Source: Clostridium sp. (GTDB lineage Bacteria > Bacillota > Clostridia > Lachnospirales > Lachnospiraceae). From it: 56,660 bases of DNA. Of the stretch, positions 36,743-45,668 are shown one piece after another (position 1 is the stretch's first letter; each line of letters begins with the position of its first letter). The translations under genes were made by a program, and so were the position numbers. Location: NCBI GenBank assembly GCA_023667695.1, contig JAMOZY010000016.1:1-56660 (forward strand), read 5' to 3'. Under the pieces are notes generated by a model. It saw nothing but the letters and a program-made list of their open reading frames with translations. It had not been told where the DNA came from and did not search any database.

Positions 36743-37131
36743 CTGCCGCCCCTCCTTTTCTGCTCCGCTTTCTTTTGCTGTTCCGTTTCCATTCGTTCTA
36801 CATACTCCCGAATGTCAATCAAATCCTCTAAATCATAAATTTGGGAACACATCGCATGTTCAATGCTCTCAAAAGTACACTCCCCTATTTCTGTCAATGA
36901 AGTGATTACTTTTTTCCTGATTTCTTCCTGCATATCATCCGGCATTGCTGCTATATAGTGCGGCGGCAGATAGGAAACCTTGTCCTTTACCTCCCTTTCA
37001 TATTCATATCTTTTTTCAAAGTCGCTTATAAATCTTTCTTTTGCCAAGACTGCTCTTGCTTTGTTTTCTTCACTGGCTAACTCTACCAGCCCATCCAAGA
37101 ACTGAATTAACTCTTTTTTTGCCATCGCCAT
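36739..37131 (-). CDS. Hypothetical first gene of the ICE right-end operon
   Basis: A 130-residue soluble, charged protein (KKELIQFLDGLVELASEENK; YLPPHYIAAMPDDMQEEIRK) with an E/K/R/Q-rich tail. No known family is recognised. The start at 37131 has GGAGGGGCAGGAA. It is preceded by the terminator-like hairpin at 37161-37223 and leads the operon with the small ORF, the Cys-rich gene, parM and parR. Confidence 0.65.
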   Translation of the reverse strand: MAMAKKELIQFLDGLVELASEENKARAVLAKERFISDFEKRYEYEREVKDKVSYLPPHYIAAMPDDMQEEIRKKVITSLTEIGECTFESIEHAMCSQIYDLEDLIDIREYVERMETEQQKKAEQKRRGGR

Positions 37132-37160
37132 TTCCTGCCCCTCCTTTTTGCAATAAAAAA

Positions 37161-37223
37161 GTAGGACCAAGTTAGCTATAACAATGTGGCGCTTGTCCAC
37201 AAAAAGAGCTAATTTAGTCCTAC
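37161..37223 (-). repeat. Inverted repeat pair A/B with terminator-like T-run
   Basis: Arms 37161-37177 and 37207-37223 pair over 17 bases with one wobble and one mismatch (GTAGGACYAARTTAGCT). Read leftward the stem is followed by TTTTTT and then by the ribosome binding site of the gene at 37131. The same GGACTAAAT core occurs in pair C/D at 37371-37429. Confidence 0.7.
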
Positions 37224-37370
37224 CTAAATGTTTTTATTCAGTTACCACCTCGCATTTCCTTAAAGCCATGGAATGACCGTATCAGTAATCGGCTATTATC
37301 TGACTTTCGTAATGTAGGTTTTCGATTTTGTTCAGCGCTGTCCTAATCTTGACCTAAATGGGCTTAAAAA

Positions 37371-37429
37371 ATAGGACTAAATCAGTGCAAACCCTTATGT
37401 TTACTGGGCTTCTCTTAATTTAGTCCTAT
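37371..37429 (-). repeat. Inverted repeat pair C/D at the ICE right end
   Basis: Perfect 12-base arms (37371-37382 and 37418-37429, ATAGGACTAAAT and complement) separated by 35 bases. Read leftward the stem is followed by TTTTT. It lies about 10 bp from the point where the host flavodoxin reading frame loses homology. The core is shared with pair A/B, so the element end carries four copies. The stretch 37224-37370 has no gene. Confidence 0.7.
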
Positions 37430-39394
37430 TATAACACCAGCATAGCCTAATATAATCACATCGTAGTCCTCCATATTTTCCACATGGGTTGCAAGCTCCG
37501 GCCGGGCCTGTGCATTCTGATCCCGCTGCGCTTCATCCAATACAGTATTGTAGTCAGAGGAATACGGGGTAACAAGCTCAATTTCAAATAAATCCGCACC
37601 GGTCTGGGACTGAATTTCCTCGGCAATCCCTTTTGTATTCCCTCCCCATGAAAAATAAGCAATCAGAATCTTATCGCCGGTTTCTTCCGTATTCTGCGTG
37701 CCTGTACTCGTAACGCTTTCACCACTGCTTACGATGCCTCGCACCAGACGGATTCCCAGATTGAAGCTGCCTTTATCCTCTGGCAGGGTGGCACGATAAG
37801 CACTACGCATGTTTTTTGCAAAATCATTCCAGCCTCCACCACGGTATACCTTCCGGCTTCCGCTTTCCGCCCCGGTTGGGTCCGTTTCTCCGTCTGCCCC
37901 ATAGCTGCCATAAGTATCCCATACCCATTCCCCAACATTGCCATGCATATTGTAAAGCCCCCATGCATTTGGTGAAAAGCTGTCCACTGCCACCGTTGTC
38001 TGCCGGTATTCACCTGGTTTCGTATCCAGATTCCCTTGGGAGAAATAATTATCCTCAATTTCATATGGGTAATGTCCGTAATAGTTGGCTTCCTCCGCAC
38101 TAATGGAGCTTTCCGTATTAAATGGCGTTATGGTGCCTGCACGACAGGCATATTCCCACTCAGCTTCTGTAGGCAGCCGATAGCCATCCGCACGCCGATT
38201 CCATGTAATCGTCTCTCCATCCATTGTATAGGCTGGTGTCAGCCCTTCCTTCTCACTGCGGGCATTACAGTAGCGGATAGCATCCATCCACGATACATTT
38301 TCGACCGGAAGGTCGTCACCTACAAAACTGCTCGGATTCATCCCACAGATATCCTGATATTCTTTCTGCGTCAGCTCATACGGACTGATATAAAAATCGC
38401 TTACTGTTACGGTATGCAGCGTTTCATCATCACTCCGCCATGCTTCTCCGTCCGGACTGCCCATTTCAAATGTGCCGCCTGAAATCCGGATAAACCCATC
38501 CTCTATGTCTGTCCACACCGCAGGCGTTTCCGTTTGTGACTGTGGGGCTTCTTCCTGTGATGAATTCCAGCTTTCCGTATCTTCTTCCTGCGAAGGCGAA
38601 CTTCCGCCCCATGTATCTTCCGGCTTACTGCCGCCACGATTCAGGGAAAAAATCACAACAGCAATCACAAGAACCGGAATGCAAAACGCCAGAACCTTTG
38701 CTATCTTCTTTCCCATTTCACCACACCTCCATTTTTGTAAAATCATTCCGAAATAATGCCCTGCCACAATAAACATACCAATCATGGCAGCCACTTCCGC
38801 GTAAAACAGAAATACGGATTTCCTTTCATCAAAAAAGACAAAATGCGTCCTCATAAAAAGATAATCTATAATTTTCTGTTGCGAGGAGGCATAAAGACCA
38901 AACAGCACAATCCCAAAAGCGGCTCCCCGCAGCAGCCAAAGAAACACATCCCTTTCCTTTATCTCCGGCAGTTTCTTTTTACACATACCCAAAATAAGTT
39001 TCCAATGCATCCCCATATGCAGGGACATCAATATAAGCTCCCAATAGGAAGCAAATAAGTGCAACGTGCGGGCAGCTGCCATTCCTCCCGAAAAAGAAAG
39101 CCACGAAAAGACAAAGCCGCTCATCCGAATGCCACTGAACGCCAAAGCCAAAAAGTCGAACAACAATAAGAGGTTAAGGGCTGTTCCCGCACACCGAACC
39201 GGGGAATAGGTTCCCTTAAACAGATTCCGCATCCAGCCAAAGTTAAGGATATGATGCAGAATGAACAATAACACCATGCCAGTCCCAAGCCATTCATGCG
39301 CCTGTTGTCCCGTCAAAAGCTCCGCCATAAGCACCGGAAGCAAAAGGAGCATTGCCGCATCAATGATTCCTTTGATAAATGCTTTCTGTTTCAC
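37415..39394 (-). pseudogene. Membrane-SUMF1-flavodoxin fusion protein gene, cut by the ICE
   Basis: The product has an N-terminal membrane region of about seven helices resembling DUF4405 cytochrome-type domains (residues 1-250, with HHILNFGW and LHMGMHW histidines). An S/E/Q-rich linker follows, then a formylglycine-generating-enzyme-like SUMF1 domain (about 295-560: FEMGSPDGE, RLPTEAEWEYACRAG, NMHGNVGEWVWDTYG, RVYRGGGW-like end). A C-terminal flavodoxin domain starts ILIAYFSWGGNTKGIAEEI but stops after LGY, about half its length. The last codons are ICE sequence. The flavin site is therefore incomplete; the earlier domains could still fold. Confidence 0.85.
37430..37446. other. Probable right attachment junction of the ICE
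   Basis: The host flavodoxin frame reads YDVIILGY up to about 37441, where relatives continue with P.WWG, then turns into AGVIIGLN and stops within the ICE repeat. The switch places the chromosome/ICE boundary within a few bases of 37440. The left junction and target duplication are outside the window. Confidence 0.65.
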
Positions 39395-40128
39395 TTTGCC
39401 TCCATATCCAGTCCGAGACTATTGAGCCAATCCACCATATCCTCACGGGAAGAGGAGCTGCTTAACCGCGCGCCATCCAGCCATGTAGCGTCACCTGTGC
39501 TTAAACCCTGCATATTTCTCCCACTAGAGCCAATCCCGCTGCCGCCGGATGTACAGAACGGGATTACCGTTTTTCCGGAAAAATCATAGGATTCCACAAA
39601 CGTGTCCATGATGCGGGGTTCTTCACCCCACCATATCGGGAACGCAAGAAATACGATTTCATACTGAGCCATATTCTCCACACTGCCGGAAATCGCAGGC
39701 CGGGCATTTTTGTCATTCTGTTCTACCGTTGCCCTTGTACTACGGTCACTATAATTCAAATCATCATTTGTATACGGCTCCTCCGGCACAATCTCATACA
39801 AATCCGCTCCCATGGCATCTGCAGCATACTCTGCTAATGCCTTTGTTGTTCCCGTTGCAGAGAAATAAGCCACCAGCACCCTGGCATTTTCCTCTCCCGT
39901 TTCTTCTGTATCTGCCGGCTCTTCCACATCAGAATCCTGTCCCCCGGTCTGCTCCGCAGTTCCGGCATCCAGACCTTCATTCGTTTCCTCCTGCTGTGAG
40001 ACTATTGCTTCCGGCGTTTCGGACCTCCCATCTGTTTCCTGACCTTCATTCGAAGAACCACAGGCCGTAAGACAGGCCAGCATTGCCATTATACCTATTC
40101 CTCCGATTATTTTTCTAAATTTTTTCAT
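39391..40128 (-). CDS. Flavodoxin-domain lipoprotein
   Basis: A 245-residue lipoprotein (lipobox LTACGSS near Cys 23), a low-complexity E/T/G linker to about residue 80, then a complete flavodoxin domain. The FMN phosphate loop is in YFSATGTTKALAEY, and FLAFPIWWGEEPR and VIPFCTSGGSGIG carry later binding loops. It would carry electrons at the outer face of the membrane. It overlaps the following fusion gene by 4 bp, and its flavodoxin domain is the intact counterpart of the one cut by the ICE. Confidence 0.9.
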   Translation of the reverse strand: MKKFRKIIGGIGIMAMLACLTACGSSNEGQETDGRSETPEAIVSQQEETNEGLDAGTAEQTGGQDSDVEEPADTEETGEENARVLVAYFSATGTTKALAEYAADAMGADLYEIVPEEPYTNDDLNYSDRSTRATVEQNDKNARPAISGSVENMAQYEIVFLAFPIWWGEEPRIMDTFVESYDFSGKTVIPFCTSGGSGIGSSGRNMQGLSTGDATWLDGARLSSSSSREDMVDWLNSLGLDMEAK

Positions 40129-40156
40129 AATGCAAAACCTCCTGTAATTTTATTTT

Positions 40157-41062
40157 TCATATAACCAGATTTACCAGTATCCCGACAAGCAGGGAAAAAA
40201 GCATCACAAATGCAATATAAAAGATAAAATGCTTCATGCCGAGAACAATCTTCACCGCGCCGAGATTTGTAATTTTTGTTGCCGGGCCGGTAATCATAAA
40301 CGCCGCAGCGCTTCCCATGCTCATACCGTCCATAAGCCACTGCTGCAGAAGAGGAATTGTTCCTCCTCCGCAGGCATAAAGCGGAACACCCACCGTTGCC
40401 GCCATCAATACCCCGAAGCCTTCATTGTTCTTTCCAAAAAGCTCCGCAAAAGCATCCGCTGGAACATACCGTTGGAACAATGCTGACAACAGCACCCCCA
40501 ACAGGAACATGGGACCTGTGGCTCGCACATTTCGCCCGAAATTCTTTAACAGACGCAGAACCGGGTTGGGGTCTGTGTCATGGTTGTGAGGTGCTGCAAA
40601 ACCTGAAAAATTAAAAAACTTCTTCCCCCGGAAGCAAAAGAACACCAGAAGCCCCGCCGCCGCACCGCACAGAAAGCAGGACACCAGACGTACACATAAC
40701 GCCATTCCTCCGAGAACTGCACTATAAATCATAAGCTGGGGATTCAAGAGGATAGATGCTGTCATAAATGCCGCCAGCCAGTCATCCCGCATCCCTTTTT
40801 TCGAAAAGGAGGCGGCAATGGGAATTGTCCCATACATGCACAGGGGAGAAAGGATTCCCAATATGCAAGCCGGGATAATGCCAAACAGCCCCAGTTTCTT
40901 GTCCCGCATACCGTCAAACAGCTTATGTATCTTATCCTTTGCAAAAACGGATATGATGGAACCAATCAGCATTCCCAAAACCCAATATTTGAAAATCTGT
41001 TCAAATTGAATACTGAAATAGTACCAGATATAAACAAATTCCCGACGCAACACATCCAACAT
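40157..41062 (-). CDS. YraQ/UPF0718-type permease
   Basis: A 301-residue membrane protein with about eight helices in two similar halves. Conserved half-motifs GILSPLCMYGTIPIAASF (near residue 75) and GVPLYACGGGTIPLLQQWL (near 230) are typical of the predicted permease family that includes metal or arsenic exporters. The substrate is not evident. It lies 17 bp after the DUF362 gene and 28 bp before the flavodoxin gene, within one operon. Confidence 0.85.
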   Translation of the reverse strand: MLDVLRREFVYIWYYFSIQFEQIFKYWVLGMLIGSIISVFAKDKIHKLFDGMRDKKLGLFGIIPACILGILSPLCMYGTIPIAASFSKKGMRDDWLAAFMTASILLNPQLMIYSAVLGGMALCVRLVSCFLCGAAAGLLVFFCFRGKKFFNFSGFAAPHNHDTDPNPVLRLLKNFGRNVRATGPMFLLGVLLSALFQRYVPADAFAELFGKNNEGFGVLMAATVGVPLYACGGGTIPLLQQWLMDGMSMGSAAAFMITGPATKITNLGAVKIVLGMKHFIFYIAFVMLFSLLVGILVNLVI

Positions 41063-41079
41063 ACCCAGCCGCCTTTCCT

Positions 41080-42156
41080 CTATTCATCAATAGAAACTAA
41101 CTGATACGTCCTGCTGCCAAGTCCAATCTTTTCCGCCTGCTCTAACGTATGAAGCCCGTTTCTCGATTCAATCCGGTTTACTAAAGAAACCCCATCCTCT
41201 GCACTGTATACAAGGTCAATACAAGCCTGGTCCAATGCTACCGGGTCAAAAGAAGCCAGAATCCCTATGTCATGCATATCAGGTTCCGATGGATTTCCGT
41301 CACAATCACAATCCACAGATAAACGGTTCATTACATTGATGTACAGAATATTTCCATCCAGATAGTCGGTTACAGATTTTCCGGCTTCCGCCATGGATTC
41401 CAAAAAAGAATCCTGATCCGCACTCCACATACTGCCTCCGTTTCCGCCCGTATGAATGTGGTTCTTTCCCTCGGAAGATGCGATACCTATGGAAATGTTC
41501 TTGATAGCGCCTCCATACCCTGCCATTGCATGACCCTTGAAATGGGACAGAATCACATAATAATCATAATCTGCAAAATGGGCGCCCACATAATTTTCCG
41601 TCAGGTTGTCTCCTCCTGTCACTTCCAGCGTCATAGAGCCGTCCTCGTCCATAATGTCCACATCCGCAATCGCCGTATAGCCGTGGTCCTCCGCCAACTG
41701 GTAATGCATTGCCGTACTTGCACGCTGTCCACCGTAAGCCGTGTTGCACTCCACAATGGTCGCATCCAATTCCTGCACCAAATCCCCAATTAGTTCCGGA
41801 CGCAGATAATTGCTCCCGTTTTCCCCGGTAGAAATCTTCACGGCAACCTCACCGGTGGGTTCTGCACCCAGCACCTCATAAATTGCCATCAAGCCCTCCG
41901 GGCTTATATCGGTGGTCATATACACAACCGGAGAATCATCTTCTCCATCAATATTTATATCTTCCGTCATAGACGGCATTTCTTCACTTCCTTCTCTATC
42001 ATCTGTAGTCTGCTCCGTCTGTCCGAAAGAAGCGGTATACTCTGAATCAGGTCTGCTCTCCTGATTCTCTGTTCTGCCCGCACTTTGCCCACAGCCCGCC
42101 ATAGTCAGCGTCAAAAGCACTGTAAGAAAAATAGGAATCCATTTTTTCATCATCAT
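41080..42156 (-). CDS. DUF362-domain lipoprotein
   Basis: A 358-residue exported lipoprotein (lipobox MAGCGQS near Cys 22) with a DUF362 domain: TTDISPEGLMAIYEVL, VKISTGENGSNYLRPELI, DIMDEDGSMTLEVTGG, ILSHFKGHAMAGYGGAIKN and ASFDPVALDQACIDLVY. In the family this domain is often joined to a ferredoxin; no such cluster is present here. Its role in the redox cluster is unknown. Spacing to both neighbours is under 20 bp. Confidence 0.87.
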   Translation of the reverse strand: MMMKKWIPIFLTVLLTLTMAGCGQSAGRTENQESRPDSEYTASFGQTEQTTDDREGSEEMPSMTEDINIDGEDDSPVVYMTTDISPEGLMAIYEVLGAEPTGEVAVKISTGENGSNYLRPELIGDLVQELDATIVECNTAYGGQRASTAMHYQLAEDHGYTAIADVDIMDEDGSMTLEVTGGDNLTENYVGAHFADYDYYVILSHFKGHAMAGYGGAIKNISIGIASSEGKNHIHTGGNGGSMWSADQDSFLESMAEAGKSVTDYLDGNILYINVMNRLSVDCDCDGNPSEPDMHDIGILASFDPVALDQACIDLVYSAEDGVSLVNRIESRNGLHTLEQAEKIGLGSRTYQLVSIDE

Positions 42157-42162
42157 CCTCCG

Positions 42163-42918
42163 TTATTTCAATAAGGAATATATTTCGTCTGTAACAGGCT
42201 CCAGCCATTCATTGGAACCGTTCTCTCCGGGAACTTCAACCGCCAGATGGGAGAACCAACTATCCTTTGCCGCGCCATGCCAGTGCTTTACGCCGACCGG
42301 AATATTGACCACATCCCCCGGATGAAGTTCCTGTGCTTCTTTTCCCTCTTCCTGATAATATCCACGCCCAGCGACACAGACCAGAATCTGACCTCCGCCC
42401 TTGTCCGCATGATGAATATGCCAGTTATTACGGCATCCCGGCTCAAATGTCACATTGAAAATCCCGACCTGTGATGTGGAAAGCGGGGCAAGGAAACTTT
42501 GTCCGGTAAAATACTGTGCAAAGCCGTCATTCGGCGTACCAATCGGAAATACCATCTCTGCCGCATGGGCAGCTTTCCCATCCTCACCCACAGCTTCCTC
42601 TTTCCACACATCCTTTGCCAGACGGAATACCGCCCAGCCCTTCGGCCATCCCACATAGAAAGCAGCATGGGTAATGATTGCCGCTGCCTCCGCTTTTGTT
42701 ACGCCATGCGCCTTTGCATTTTCCAGGTGATAAACCAGCGAAGAATCCGTAATGCCGGACGACATCAACGCAACCATCGTTATGATACATCGGGTTTGCA
42801 GGTCAATATCCTGATTGTTCCAGTTTTCGCCAAATAGCACATCATCATTGTAATGCGCAAACTCCGGTGCGAATTCACCAAGGTCTTTTCTGCCTGCTGT
42901 TTGTACAATTTTCTCCAT
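42163..42918 (-). CDS. Carboxymuconolactone decarboxylase-like/cupin two-domain protein
   Basis: A 251-residue protein. The N-terminal CMD domain (residues 1-120: FAPEFAHYNDDVLFGENWNN; RCIITMVALMSSGITDSSLV) lacks the C..C redox pair seen in AhpD-type members. The C-terminal cupin (about 135-240) has the metal-binding HIHHADKGGGQ and GVKHWHG motifs. This architecture is known from gut Clostridia next to aldo/keto reductase and flavodoxin genes. The substrate is unknown. It is in the same operon as the reductase, 18 bp upstream. Confidence 0.88.
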   Translation of the reverse strand: MEKIVQTAGRKDLGEFAPEFAHYNDDVLFGENWNNQDIDLQTRCIITMVALMSSGITDSSLVYHLENAKAHGVTKAEAAAIITHAAFYVGWPKGWAVFRLAKDVWKEEAVGEDGKAAHAAEMVFPIGTPNDGFAQYFTGQSFLAPLSTSQVGIFNVTFEPGCRNNWHIHHADKGGGQILVCVAGRGYYQEEGKEAQELHPGDVVNIPVGVKHWHGAAKDSWFSHLAVEVPGENGSNEWLEPVTDEIYSLLK

Positions 42919-42936
42919 TTTCTTATCCTCCTTTAT

Positions 42937-43947
42937 TTATACAACATTTCCTGCTTTTTGCTTGCCGTTCTGCGCCATAACACCCGCAAGGGCATGAGGC
43001 ACATATAATTCCTCCAGATAATGAATCTCATCTTCCGTCAATTCCAATTCTACCGCTTTTACCGCCCCATCCACATGGGAGAATTTTGTTGCCCCAACTA
43101 CAGGACTTGTCACTTTCGTAAGAAGCCATGCAAGGGAAACCTCGGTCATGGAAACACCGCGTTTTTCTGCTATTTCTTCTACACGCCGGATGATTTTTCC
43201 ATCAGCCTCCGCCGTTGCGTCGTATTTGAACCGTGCATAGGAATCCTCTTCCAGCCGTTTTGAAGTTTCTCCGGGATGGCGGGATAATCTTCCGCTTGCC
43301 AGCGCGCTATATGGCGTCATGGCGATATTTTCTGAATAACAGAATGGTGCCATTTCCCGTTCTTCCTCACGGGCAATCAGATTATAATGCCCCTGGATGG
43401 ATATAAACTCTGCGAATCCCTGTGACCGTGCGTAATAATTTGCCTTGGCAAGCTGCCATGCGAAGCAGTTGGATATTCCGATGTAACGGGCTTTTCCTGC
43501 CTTTACAACATTATTCAGTCCTTCCATAATCTCCTCCATCGGGGTATGGTAATCCCACATATGGTAAATGTATAGGTCGACAAAATCCATGCCGAGGTTT
43601 TCAAGGCTCTTATTAATGTAATTTTCAATGTGCTGCTGTCCGCTGATGCCGGAATCAATTTCCTCCTGTGTACGTGGCGTGAATTTGGTGGCAATCACAT
43701 ATTCATCACGCTTTGCAAAATCCCGAAGTGCCTTTCCAACAAACTGTTCACTGGTTCCGTTCTGATAGGCAATCGCCGTATCATAGAAATTGATGCCAAG
43801 CTCCAGACCATGCTTTATAATCTCCCTCGTCTGGCTTTCATCTACTGTCCAGCTATGCTGTCCGGCAGCCGCATTGCCAAATCCCATGCATCCCATGCAG
43901 ATGCGGGATACTTTCAAATCCGATTTTCCTAATGCTGCATATTTCAT
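42937..43947 (-). CDS. Aldo/keto reductase
   Basis: A 336-residue NADPH-dependent carbonyl reductase of the TIM-barrel family. The catalytic tetrad is visible: Asp and Tyr in NFYDTAIAYQNG, Lys in VIATKFTPRT, His in DLYIYHMWDYH. The cofactor region GATKFSHVDGAVKA lies near the C-terminus. Substrate is unknown. It follows the MerR regulator by 72 bp and starts the run of redox genes. Confidence 0.93.
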   Translation of the reverse strand: MKYAALGKSDLKVSRICMGCMGFGNAAAGQHSWTVDESQTREIIKHGLELGINFYDTAIAYQNGTSEQFVGKALRDFAKRDEYVIATKFTPRTQEEIDSGISGQQHIENYINKSLENLGMDFVDLYIYHMWDYHTPMEEIMEGLNNVVKAGKARYIGISNCFAWQLAKANYYARSQGFAEFISIQGHYNLIAREEEREMAPFCYSENIAMTPYSALASGRLSRHPGETSKRLEEDSYARFKYDATAEADGKIIRRVEEIAEKRGVSMTEVSLAWLLTKVTSPVVGATKFSHVDGAVKAVELELTEDEIHYLEELYVPHALAGVMAQNGKQKAGNVV

Positions 43948-44019
43948 TTTCCATGTCCTCCTTACAAGATTTTTCCACCCATTTTGTAAACCGGCTACAC
44001 TGTTTGCCCATCTCCTATC

Positions 44020-44376
44020 TTATTCCATAACCATTTCCTTTCTAATATTATCAATCATGTAATCAAGCTCATCCAGTGCCTGCTGCTTTTTGTGAATTTC
44101 TTCCAGCAGCCAATAACGCTGTTTTCTAAGAAGCTGTATCTTTTCTTCTTTATGATTGCCTCCAGCCTTTTCCAAAATCAGGTATTGCTTTATTGCAGCT
44201 ACATCAAATCCCGCTGTTCCCAAAGAATAAATCATTCCTGCCTTCCGCAGTTCTGATTCTGTATAATCCAGAATACCATTCACAGACTGACAACTTTCCA
44301 AAAGACCATTTTCCTCATAGAACCTTAATTTTTCAATGCTAATATGAAACTGCTTACTGGCTTCCTCTAATGTCAT
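44020..44376 (-). CDS. MerR-family transcriptional regulator
   Basis: A 118-residue regulator. It has the N-terminal winged-helix (LEEASKQFHISIEKLRFYEE), the GLLES.QSVNGILDYTESELRK region, and a C-terminal dimerising coiled coil (LRKQRYWLLEEIHKKQQALD). No cysteine or metal-binding set follows, so a metal sensor is unlikely. The start at 44376 has GGAGGTTAGGG; the longer frame is not used. It probably controls the aldo/keto reductase operon downstream. Confidence 0.9.
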   Translation of the reverse strand: MTLEEASKQFHISIEKLRFYEENGLLESCQSVNGILDYTESELRKAGMIYSLGTAGFDVAAIKQYLILEKAGGNHKEEKIQLLRKQRYWLLEEIHKKQQALDELDYMIDNIRKEMVME

Positions 44377-44537
44377 CCCTAACCTCCATTTCAAGCAACT
44401 GATACCAAACACTACAAACCATCCTCAATATGACAAATATTATCACTCTGAGAAACCCGGCTCATACAGAGAAGCCTCCACATCACAGGGTATGCCTTCG
44501 GTGTGGCAGTTTTTCTGCATACTATGGTATATAAAAA

Positions 44538-44577
44538 TAAGTGCAGTCCGGAAACGCTTCTTTCCTAACTACACTTA
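44538..44577 (-). terminator. Terminator after the LysR gene
   Basis: Ten-base outer arms (44538-44547, 44568-44577; TAAGTGYAGT, one wobble) with an inner GGAAA/TTTCC stem. On the minus strand TTTTTATAT follows. It separates the LysR gene from the MerR-led operon. Confidence 0.65.
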
Positions 44578-44618
44578 CATTATAAAATAATAGTCCTATC
44601 CTAACAAATACTTGATTT

Positions 44619-45509
44619 TTATATCGTATTCATGCTTAAAAAGCATTTAATATGTTCTATAAATTTGGTAGCCGCCAGGCTAAAGGGCTGTCCCCGCTTC
44701 CATGCCAGTACACTGGTTGCCGTCAACAATGGCTCGAGTGGCCGATAGGTAATCTTTGATTGGTCCCAGAATGGTACAGCTCCCTCAACCGAAAGAGAAT
44801 ATGCCAATCCATTACTCACCATAATCGCAGCATTTGTACTTAAATTGCTGGTAAAAACAACATCCAGTCTGTCATAGTAGTTTCCAAACCAACTCGCCAG
44901 TTCATTCTGCACACTCATACGTCGTGGAAGAATCAACGGCTGCTCCGACAAATCCTTTGCTGTTACTGTCTTTTTATCAGCGAACGGAGCATCCGGCCGC
45001 ATTAATACCACCCATTTTTCTTTCACATCCAGACGGATAAAATCATATTTCTCTATGTCTATCGGTTCAAGCAGCAGCCCAATATCCAAAAGTCCTTTAT
45101 CCATCTGTTCTTTCACCACATCTGCCGTAGCTGTAAAAATATCAAAACTGACATAGGGATACTTCTTACGAAAGGCATCTATCAGCTTTGGAAGCATCTG
45201 CACAGATGCAATTTCTCCACATCCAATCGAAATTTTTCCTTCGACCTGTTCCTCCTGCTCAATCAATTCCCTCTCTGTCTTATCTACTAGCTGCAGAATC
45301 TCCTCTGCACGCCTGCGCAGCAAAATTCCTTCATTTGTCAAAGTGATTTTCCGTGTTCCCCTATGAAATAATTTAACGCCAATCTCCTCTTCCATCTGTG
45401 AAAGCTGACGGGAAAGTGTCGGCTGTGTAATATGTAAAACCTCTGATGCTCTTGTAATGCTCTCCTCTCTGGCTACCGTTAAAAAATAACGAAGAACTCT
45501 GATTTCCAT
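44619..45509 (-). CDS. LysR-family transcriptional regulator
   Basis: A 296-residue regulator with the N-terminal winged helix (MEIRVLRYFLTVAREESITR, then ASEVLHITQPTLSRQLSQME) and an effector domain (GKISIGCGEIASVQMLPKLI onward). The start at 45509 has GGGAGGAG; the longer frame is rejected. It reads toward the redox cluster and is probably its activator, as is usual for LysR genes beside aldo/keto reductases in these bacteria, although it is on the same strand rather than divergent. Confidence 0.93.
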   Translation of the reverse strand: MEIRVLRYFLTVAREESITRASEVLHITQPTLSRQLSQMEEEIGVKLFHRGTRKITLTNEGILLRRRAEEILQLVDKTERELIEQEEQVEGKISIGCGEIASVQMLPKLIDAFRKKYPYVSFDIFTATADVVKEQMDKGLLDIGLLLEPIDIEKYDFIRLDVKEKWVVLMRPDAPFADKKTVTAKDLSEQPLILPRRMSVQNELASWFGNYYDRLDVVFTSNLSTNAAIMVSNGLAYSLSVEGAVPFWDQSKITYRPLEPLLTATSVLAWKRGQPFSLAATKFIEHIKCFLSMNTI

Positions 45510-45611
45510 ATTAAAACTCCTCCCGACATATCCATACGGATTCATATTTATAGCAAGCCTCTGCAATATGATATCTGATGTTAAAACCGATTGCACCAAA
45601 AACAATCTACC

Positions 45612-45646
45612 AAAAGAAGCAGCGGTTTTACAACGCTGCTTCTTTT
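45612..45646 (-). terminator. Terminator after the EAL-domain gene
   Basis: Perfect 13-base arms (45612-45624, 45634-45646; AAAAGAAGCAGCG) with a 9-base loop; the A/T ends supply a T-run on either strand. It lies 23 bp past the EAL gene stop. Confidence 0.8.
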
Positions 45647-45668
45647 AATGTCATTCCAGTATTTTGCA

